Below are positions 55,858 to 64,000 of a stretch of DNA of 64,000 nucleotides, piece after piece. The notes under the pieces were generated by a model, which was not told the origin of the DNA, ran no database searches, and worked only from the letters and a program-made list of their open reading frames with translations. How positions within the stretch are numbered: the first letter of the stretch is position 1; every line of letters starts with the position of its first letter. This DNA is from Bipolaris cookei (lineage: Eukaryota; Ascomycota; Dothideomycetes; Pleosporales; Pleosporaceae): NCBI GenBank assembly GCA_002286855.1, contig NRSV01000010.1:372001-436000 (forward strand). Reading direction: 5' to 3'. Both the position numbers and the translations under genes were made by a program.

Positions 55858-57272
55858 ATGGCTGGCTCGCTCCCCAAGAACCGAACCCACTCGCAGTCCA
55901 TATCCGCCGCCAACCTCCACCCGGCACATCGCGTAACGCGCAGGAAAAGCATGAGCCAGACGCCCGTCACAAACATCGCTGCCATCGCTGCGGCGGCCAA
56001 GGGCATGTCCGGGGCTCCGCTCGAGGGCGCCAGTAGTAGCGGCAGCAGCAGCGGACCGCGCCGCTCCTCCAAACCCGCATCGCAGTTCAGGGGGCCCAGC
56101 ATGGCAATGGCCTCGAGTGTGCCCGCTCATGGTGCGCAGTTTGGTGCCAGCAGTTACGGCGGTGCTGCCAAGAGTGAGGCACTCACCGACGGGCCCACTC
56201 TCGCAACCATGTTGGAGCAGGACAAGGCAAATGCAAAGTCGCGGAACCGCCGCGCGAGCGAGGGCTCTCGTCTGTCCAAGGGCGACGGCAAGCGAAGTGG
56301 TAGCGAACTGAGATGTGAAAAATGCGGCAAAGGCTATAAGCACAGCAGCTGTCTGACCAAGCACCTGTTAGTAACCCTTAGCCTCACACGGCCCTGCCAC
56401 ATACTTTCATGCCTCATGACGAATGCCCTTTCTTCACTCGCATGTCCACATAAACTGTCCTGCTCTTCTAAAGTTCTGCGTTGACTTTTTATGATTCTAG
56501 ATGGGAGCACACACCGGAATGGCAGTACACGTCTAAGCTGCTCATCTCCAAGCATCAGCAGGTGCAACTGCTCGAGGCCGCCTCGGTCCTCGTTGCCATG
56601 AACAAGGAGAGCGACGGCGAGCACAGCGACCGCTCCTCTCCTCCTGCATCGGGCTCATCCGACGTGCGTGAGGACTTGAGCTCCACTGAAACTACCCCGC
56701 CCCCACAGCTCGACGACCATGCCGTAGGCTCTTACCCTCACTCACACTTTGGCACTCGCTCCATGAAGCGTTACTCTACCAACAGCTCAGCCTACAGCCA
56801 ATCCTACCAGTCAACTGTCTTCTCCGACAACGGTAATGGTAACGCGCACGGCCACTTCCGCCAGTGGAGTAATGTCTCTGACCGCCCCACTACTTCAGGC
56901 ACTTCGGTAGCCGGCTCCTACCACGATGATGCTAATGACCACGCTGACCTTGCTGCTGCCGTCGGCCTGCTCAGCTGCTCCTACGGCACCCCGAAGACGG
57001 GACCTGTCGCCCTCCCCGCAGATGCGCCACCTGTGCCCCCACTCCCAGCAAAGTATTTTGACCTGAATGCCCGCACACTGTCTGGTAGCACTACCGTCAC
57101 GGCCCAGCAGTCGAGTATGCGCAACAGCTATCGCCACACTAGCGAAAGCAAAGACGTCGACATGGACGACGACCACTTTGCTGATGAAGAGGACTACCGT
57201 TACTCCAACGCGCGCAGTCGCAGCCGCATTGATGAGGACGATGATGAAATCTTTGGAAGGATGGAAGAGTAG
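55858..57272 (+). CDS. Single C2H2 zinc-finger protein, probable transcription factor
   Basis: Two main exons: 55858-56366 and 56501-57272, with a 134-nt intron inside the finger. The product is 426 residues. The one zinc finger is CEKCGKGYKHSSCLTKHLWEH, in two parts around the splice (Cys153, Cys156, His169, His173). The spacing CX2CX12HX3H is canonical. The N-terminus SLPKNRTHSQSISAANL and VTRRKSMSQTP is conserved in my recollection of mould proteins. The long C-terminal part is Ser/His-rich, with a PPVPPLPAKYFDLNA strip and an acidic end. A single finger with large disordered arms is common in fungi and suggests DNA binding with a partner. A 15-nt exon at 55725-55739 (MTVHK) could join in frame to 55807, adding 22 residues. 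Target genes are unknown. Confidence 0.83.
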
Positions 57273-59546
57273 TTGTGTCCATACACACATTGCCTGCCCT
57301 TCACCGCATCCCGGCCTCATTTATCCGACATCCTCGTCCGTGCGCTGTATCCTTATCTTTCTTCTGTACCACAAACGAAACATTTAGTTATTTAGCGACC
57401 TATCTCCGCATAGTAAACAGACGCAGCCTGGACACCGATGAGAGGGCCCTCAACTGAACCCCAGCCGCCAATGACACGAGGTTGTCGATGCCCTTGAGGT
57501 TGAAGTACAGGTTTTGAATAATACTGAACTGGCGTCTGTTTTATCATCTGCGTCGAGAGCCTAGCAACATCTCAACACATCTAGTACCCATATCAGCGTG
57601 AGGATTGACCTCCCCTTGTTTAGCTCGTATTTTTCTTTATTTTGCTTTCTTGCTTTCGGCTTGTCTTCAAACAAGAAACATATAAAACCTGGCACACACT
57701 TTTTTGTTTTTTTGGACGGGGAGGTAGAACGGAGGTTGGAGGTGCGCTAGCTAGCGTGGCCCTTTGTATATTCGGACGGGATGGGAAAGGAAGAGGGGAC
57801 GGAGAGAGAAAGAAGAGCGACGTGCATCGTATAAACGGCAAAGCACAATGTGGAGGGTCAACGGGTGTGTAAAGTGGAAGCAGGAATGAATGCACAGTAT
57901 GTTGAAAAAGAGAAAAACGATTTGAGCATGCTTGTGAGAAAGTGATGGAGACGAGTGCAAGACTGAGAGAAGGAAGAATAAAAAGATTTGAGAAAGGGGA
58001 AAAAGGTCGGACCCTTTTGAACAATTCTCACATCGCTCAAACTCGCCGAAAATGCGAAAACGAGGCAGAGCGGTGGTGCCTTACCTTTCCTAATCTAGGA
58101 AGACGACCAAACCCACTAGGGTTATTGCTCCCTTGGCGTCATCTCCAGCAGGTAGGGTAGGATAGGGTATACTATGTTGCAAACATGATTGTTACTCACC
58201 ATCTAATACGCACTCTTTAGAAACGAATGTCAAAAAAGCAAAAAGTAAAGAAAATAGCTAAACAAACAGTAACCCGTGAAGGGAGACACGAACGCTTTAT
58301 ATCCCCAACCACCAACCAAACAATCCCACACTTATCCTCCTCCCTCGTTCAGACAAAAGTTGTTATTTTCTCCAAAAAAAGGGGGGTTACGGAGATACGT
58401 AAAAAAACCGCAGTGGAAACCCCGAATTGAGGGGCGGGGGCCATATGTAGAGTGGTGATGGTTACGCGTCCATACATGTTTTCTTCACAGACGCATGATA
58501 CCTCCTAACAACGGGATAGATTGGCGAACGACGATCAAACGGCCACCCCCGGTCACTCTCTTCTTTTCCCGCCTTCCCGCTGCTTGCTGCGGTAACGAGA
58601 TGACAAGCATACATGGTAGGATGGTTCGGAGCTGCCTGTATAGGTAAATGTTGGACATTGTCGCTTATGCTGGTTGATTGATTGTTTTGTTGTTGGTATG
58701 TAGGGTTTTGGAGGAAAGGTGGGGTGGAGGATTTTGAAGATCTTGTGTCTTTTTTGTGGGAGGGGTTGGGGGTTTGGAGGCGTGGGGTGCGGTTTGGATC
58801 ACGATGGGGGGAGGGTTTGGAGAGGGGAAGGGGAAGGGAACAGTCTTGTATGAGAGGGAGGATGCGGGCTTGGAGGTTGTGCGGTATAGGAATTTTGGAA
58901 TGGTGGTCAGGTAAGTTTACTACGGTGCTAAAAGTGGGTGTCTTCTCTTTACAGATGTGAAATGATGTGTGCTTCTCTTCATTGGGGCTGTTCTCGTAGG
59001 TGTGTTTATGAAGGCCCCATGTGCTGCATGGGAAATTGTTTGCTAGAGCATGTCCGAAGCAGAATGAATATTCGGGCAAGATGTACAGGTATAGGCTAAG
59101 CAGCAGGTATTTTCTGAGCTATATGACGGTCCTCAGGGAAAATTGAAGGGTGAATATCGGGCTATGTAAAGACGCTCTTTGCTGCGTCTTCTATACACGT
59201 GGCCATGCAGTCCCTGTCGTGTGCGCACCTGTATCGCATTTTCATGGCGATTTAATATGCCAAAAGCGGCCTGAAAAACTGCTTGAAACAGAGTGCTTTG
59301 AATAGATGCAGCAAGTCAGATCTAGATATTACACTAAGCAGCACCAGTCTGCTGGATGGCTGATGCAGGCCAACGTCGAGGGTTGGTGGAAGCTATGGCG
59401 TCACCCTGCGACCCTGAAGATCGGCAGCGACGGCCGCTTCGGCGGCGCTCACTGGCCGTAGACCAACAACAAGATGCCCTCGACGGCTCGACGCATACCA
59501 GACATTTCGATGCCCTCCGACGAGCGCTGACCAAACCTCTGCTCCA
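57273..59546. other. Gap between the C2H2 and GT90 genes
   Basis: 2.3 kb without a supportable gene. 3' UTR of the zinc-finger gene is at the left. Pyrimidine- and purine-rich runs lie at 57630-57660, 57775-57820 and 58680-58870. A telomere-like TAGGGTAGGATAGGGTA patch is at 58144-58160 and is too short to mean anything. Promoter of the GT90 gene is at the right. Confidence 0.45.
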
Positions 59547-62500
59547 ATGCACCCAGCCCTCTCTACATTTGCCGATCATGTCGTCAAATACCGTGACGCC
59601 CTCTTCCTGCTTGCGCCACCGCTCTACGTCGTCCTCACAGCTATCGCCGCCCTTTACACGCCTACGCACCATTCGCTCCTCGTGACGGCAATCTCCTGGC
59701 TCATTGTATGGGTGCCCACAGTCTTCTGGGTTGGCATATACTCCAACAGTAGCAGGCCGCAGAGGAAGGCCGCCTGGCTGGCTGGCGCACTCTTGGCTCT
59801 ATCAGCAGTATGCGATCGCGCCGCGTGCGACAAACATGGCCTTTGGGCTACAAAGGTAACCGCCTGTGTAACAACGACTCCCTCTCGCACCTCTTGACTC
59901 CCTGCAGGCTCTGTTGCTCTTCCTTACCAACTTCTTCGCCGACAATGAACTACTTGCCAAGCGCCTCACACTGCCCACCTATGCTGCCCCGGACGACCAT
60001 GCCCATACCACTGAGAAGAAACCCCCCGCCGATGCATCAGGTCACATAGATCAGCCCGGGACGTTGTTGGTGCTGACTGTCTGCGCAAGCTGCGCCCTGG
60101 GCGTCTACACCATACCCACCACCTTTATGCTTGGACTCTGTAGCGCCATTTTTGCGGCCGTTGGTCTTATTACATTCAGATCCATAATCGTGGCCGCAGC
60201 ACCAGATGAAGGTGAAGACACCAAGCGCAGGCTCACGGCTAGTACTGTGGATCTCCGCGCTTTGATATCCGGGGTTCAAAAGGCACAACGACTGGCAGCG
60301 CTGAGAGATGTCGCCGTAGCTATTGCGGTCGTGTGCGGTATTGCATCCATTCTCATGGAATCCTCAGTATCTGCGAGCAATATTTCATGGGAACCCGTGT
60401 ATCGGGACTACAAACGCGAATGGAGAGAGGTACACAACTTCCGCATCCTTCAGTGTTTCTTATGGATGCTACCTGTGACCGCATTTCTCAACTTGCTCAC
60501 TTCTATCATGGTATGACATCCTCCCCGCATCCTTCATCTAGGGTTAGATTTTTAGCATTCTCATCTAAAGACTTTCTGAACCAGCTGACTCCCTGTAGCT
60601 CTACCTAATAGGCGCTGGACACCTAACTCTAGTAACTGTATTTTCGCTTCTTGGCACGAAAATGTTCTCCGCGCCATCCTACTCCTTCATGTTCTTCATG
60701 GTCATTTTCGATTCAACTGCCTTGATCTATCTCTCAGAGAAGCGCTTTCGTGAGACGGGTGAAATGCGACGTTGCAGGGGATTGAGAATTATTACCTTTC
60801 TCGCCACAGCTGCTGCAGTTGGGGGACTGCTTGTAGGACGCTATAATGCATCACAAACAAAGCCAGTTAGATCTGGCGGGTTTTTTGTTCCATCTGATGT
60901 CGTTTCCGGCCCATCGCTGGATCCAATCCCGATAGACATGAGTAAAGGGTACCCAGCTGCCCAGTTGATGGATGCGGCTGAAGCAGATTTTCAAAAACTT
61001 CTCAATCGACAGTCAAAATCTCTCACCGAGGCTGTGGCTGAATACCGTCGTAGATACGGGATACCGCCGCCTCCACATTTCGATAAATGGTACGAATTTG
61101 CTACACGAAATGGTGTTATAATGGTGGACGAATATGACTTGATCAATGAGATGCTGCTACCATTCTGGGCGCTGAAGCCAGCAACGATCCGGTCACGCGT
61201 TGCGAACGCCCTCGGTCATGAGGACAGTTTACTACTGGCTGTTGCCATAAGACATGGGGCAGTAGAGAACTACCAGAATGGCGAGGAATGGCAGCAGCAG
61301 GCGACCATTGGCATGATGAAGCAATTTGTACAATACCTGCCCGACATGGACCTAGGCTTCAACTTGCACGATGAACCACGAGTCGTGGTCCCCAACAACC
61401 TTCTTTCTTCGATGGTTGCCAAGGCAAGAAACGAAGTTCTTCCACGCTCTGCGAAGAATGCTTCTCCTCGCAATGAGTTTTCTGCTCATCCGGCGGATTT
61501 AAATGATGGCACTCGATTTGTTGAAAGCAGCACAACCAAATTCAATCGCTTCGCACATCAGCAGACCTGGACTCATTCGAGATTATCGTGCCCTGCTGAC
61601 TCGCAGGCCCAGACTTTTGAAGATGATGCTGCCGACAACCGCAAGGTATATGCCGCCAGTGATCTAGGCTTCATTTACAATATGACCGCCTTCTCCGACA
61701 TTTGCAACTCTCCATCGCTTTCTTCAACGTATGGATTCTTCGAACGACCTAACGCTTTCAATATCATTCATGAGCTCACGCCTGTATTTTCGCAGTCCAA
61801 GATTTCCAGCTTCCAAGACATTTTGTATCCGAGCCCGTGGTACTGGATGGGCAAGGTAGGATATGATGAAACGCGCGACACAACCTGGGAAAATAAGACG
61901 AATAGTCTTTACTGGCGCGGCTCTACAACAGGAGGTTTTAGTCGTAATGGTGGCTGGAGACGCCAACACCGCCAACATGTTGTCCAACGCCTCAATGCAC
62001 CCGATACAGCTCAAATTCTGGAGCCAGTTCGCGGCCCGTCCGAGGCTGGTGATACTATAACCAATTATACTATTGCTGAGGTCGATCGCAGAGCGCTGAA
62101 GAACCTCATAGATGTGCAGTTCTCCCACATTGGCCAATGCGACCCTGGCGACTGCGACGCCCAACAAGAGTTCTTCAAGGTAACCGAACGTGTTGACGGC
62201 CAAGACGCATGGTACTACAAGCACCTCCTGGACATGGACGGCAACGCCTTCTCCGGCCGTTTCTATAGCTTCCTCAAAAGCAAAAGTCTCACCTACAAAA
62301 TGGCCCTCTTCCGCGAATGGCACGCAGAATGGCTCAAACCATGGGTCCATTACATCCCCCTCAGTCTCCGCGGCGACGAGCATCTCGATCTTGTTCGCTG
62401 GTTCAGCGGCACCAAAGTGTCTGATAAAGATGGAGATGGGAAACTGGACCATAGCGATGCGGATGGTGGGAAAGGCGGGGGGAATGGAGATAGTGAGGGC

Positions 62501-62656
62501 GAGAAGAGGGCGCGACGGATTGCGAAGAGGAGTACAGAGTGGCATGATAAGGTGCTTAGGAATGTGGATTTTGAGGTGTGGTTTTTTAGGCTATTGCTGG
62601 AGTATGGGCGGGTGGTGGATGATAAGAGGGAGGAGATTGGGTTTCCGGGGCCGTGA
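59547..62656 (+). CDS. CAP10-like family 90 glycosyltransferase with multi-pass N-terminal half
   Basis: Three exons: 59547-59855, 59908-60510 and 60599-62656, with introns of 52 and 88 nt, both phase 0, giving 989 residues. The N-terminal 390 residues contain about nine hydrophobic segments (for example FLLAPPLYVVLTAIAAL, LLVTAISWLIVWVPTVFWVG, ILQCFLWMLPVTAFLNLL and IITFLATAAAVGGLLVG). The C-terminal half, from about residue 460 (HFDKWYEFATRNGVIMVDEY), is a CAP10/GT90 domain. It includes SSTYGFFERP, ILYPSPWYW, NSLYWRGSTTGGF, FKVTERVDGQDAWYYKHLLD and GNAFSGRFYSFLKSKSL with KMALFREWHAEW, which look like catalytic-domain motifs. Related Cryptococcus Cap10/Cxt1 proteins transfer xylose or act in capsule and wall polysaccharide synthesis. 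The donor here is unknown. Predicted to work in a Golgi or other endomembrane with the catalytic half in the lumen. Confidence 0.88.
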
Positions 62657-64000
62657 AGAAAAGAGAAAAGATATGAGGGGGTAGTTAGAGGGATAGAAGG
62701 GGGGTTTTCCTCTTCTTTTTTTTTCTGATCTGGACTGGATTGGATTGGACTGGGCTGGACTGGGGCTTTTTTGCATCTTGCATCTGAGGGAAGAGGGTTA
62801 GAAATAGATTGGCATAGTGTGGAGTTTTATCACATCGTATGTCAGGAACTCGAGGGTAGTTTAAGAAAACAAGTGGATATCTTGAGACTTGATCTGTGAT
62901 TTTCTTTTTGGTTTCTGCTGATTGAGCGAGAACGATTCGCTTGGCTGGTGAAGGGGTTGGTATTCATGAAGGATCAAGGAGTCTTCTTCTTCTTCTTTTT
63001 CTTCTTCTTCTTCTTTCCTCCCTTTCACTGAGTTTGCAACTATGAATGTCAAGAATGTGGAATACTACTGTTTTTTTTGCAAAGCCATCAACAAGAACGT
63101 ATATATTAGCCCTTTCTGTTCTCTCTTCTATACTATACATTGTTTTCATGATAGATTTACTCAAATGACTGGTGTTGTACGTACGAGTTTACAAATCCCC
63201 CCCTGAGAGAAAGTCTTCACGCAAACTAAGAGCGAAGTATGGATTTAACATTGTGGTAGGGTTGAACAAGGATTAACTTCTGGTTTTTGGGGCGTTTGGC
63301 TTGGTTTGGATTTTTACTAAGGAGGGTATATATAATACAGCGTGTGTTTGTTGAAGGGATTGGTGGGATTATGTTTGTTTGATATCGTCTTTACCCTTTA
63401 AGATTTCTGTTGCGAAGAAGACTATTGGGCGCTGTTTAGGCAGTGTTTGTATAGAGCATAAGAGGGGCTTTTGTAGCGGGTTGGAGGTATCTGGGTTAGG
63501 GCCGTGGTTTTGTGATTTTTGTTGGTGTCTGTTTGTAGGTGAAGTGCTGGATGTTTGTCTTTCTCTGCTTTTGTCGGATCACAGGAGGTGCGATGATAGC
63601 TATTCATGGGATCTCCACTGGTGAGATTGTATGAGAATGCTGTTGAATGGGGAAAGAAGATAACATTTCTTAATCATATCTTGGGAGACAACACGGTAGC
63701 CATGAAGATGACAACGAAAACTTGCATGTGTCCATTGTCACCCTTGGTGGAAAATCGCTCTATCGGAATACTAGATTAGTCGTGCTGATATCTAGCTTAT
63801 ATGTAGACACAGTCCCTTAAAACAAATGGCTTACATATTTTTTATCCATGTAGATTGAGGCACAGTCGTAATCGCTAGCATCTGAGATGGTTTTTGTGAT
63901 ATCTATTCTCAGTGCAATGAGATACTGGAAGTTCTAAAATCACATATGTTGCATTGGAGTAAATGCTAATGCAATTTATCAACTAATAACGATGCCTGCT
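62657..64000. other. Right-hand end of the window
   Basis: 3' UTR of the GT90 gene, then AT-rich and T-rich sequence with no supportable gene. A (TTC)n run lies at 62982-63016. Confidence 0.45.
62982..63016. repeat. (TTC)n microsatellite
   Basis: An imperfect trinucleotide run of about 35 bases with one T-rich interruption. Confidence 0.85.

Noticed and set aside
58144..58160. Telomere-like TAGGG repeats
   Set aside because: Only three imperfect units and internal to the contig. Too short to be an interstitial telomere.
58462..59079. 205-codon minus-strand frame upstream of the GT90 gene
   Set aside because: Low-complexity Ser/Pro/His composition opposite a purine-rich run, with no domain or splice support.
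1..64000. CRISPR arrays, prokaryotic operons, plasmid or phage features
   Set aside because: All recognised genes are eukaryotic and many have spliceosomal introns. No direct-repeat array with spacers was seen.

Overview
This is a nuclear contig from a filamentous ascomycete (Pezizomycotina). The signs are short spliceosomal introns of about 50-70 nt with GTAAGT-type donors and CTAAC-type branch sites, genes on both strands with kilobase intergenic gaps, a tRNA-Lys with an intron after the anticodon, degraded fungal pogo and Tad-like transposons, and gene families confined to or typical of moulds (GT2 hyphal-growth glycosyltransferase, CAP10/GT90 transferase, DUF3253, a calcofluor-hypersensitivity family protein). 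A Dothideomycete, perhaps Pleosporales, would fit, but that is inference from gene content.

Layout. 1-9.6 kb: the 3' end of an unrecognised gene, a pogo transposase remnant beside a 26-base poly-C tract, a large MAPK-type dual-specificity phosphatase (MSG5-like), and a long GC-rich non-coding stretch. 9.6-24.7 kb: housekeeping genes for ribosomal protein L4, TAF11 and the spliceosomal SNW/Prp45 protein, with a small conserved gene, an isolated Ulp1-like cysteine protease and a serine-rich fungal protein between them. 25.4-35.8 kb: a dense block holding an intradiol ring-cleavage dioxygenase, a thiamine-dependent decarboxylase, a small membrane protein, Cdt1, a calcofluor-hypersensitivity family protein, a dysferlin-domain (Spo73/peroxin-like) protein, a DUF3253 protein and a mitochondrial-type beta-carbonic anhydrase.

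35.8-46.1 kb is a gene-poor, AT-rich island. It contains a pogo transposase with tryptophan-to-stop changes, a 5'-truncated LINE remnant, a tRNA-Lys(CUU), a small NTF2-like gene and a decayed reading frame. 46.1-64 kb returns to core genes: the GT2 hyphal-growth glycosyltransferase, the tRNA 2'-phosphotransferase Tpt1, a Rab5-type GTPase, a single-finger C2H2 protein and a GT90 transferase with a polytopic N-terminal half, separated by long gaps.

The genes do not form one pathway. The only neighbours that might share a job are the tandem dioxygenase and decarboxylase. I found no defence system, CRISPR array or clear secondary-metabolite cluster. The most unusual items are the orphan Ulp1-like protease, the RIP-like pogo copy, the 15-nt terminal exon of the NTF2-like gene and the possible micro-exon upstream of the zinc-finger gene. 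Exon boundaries were placed by eye from splice consensus, reading frame and family conservation.
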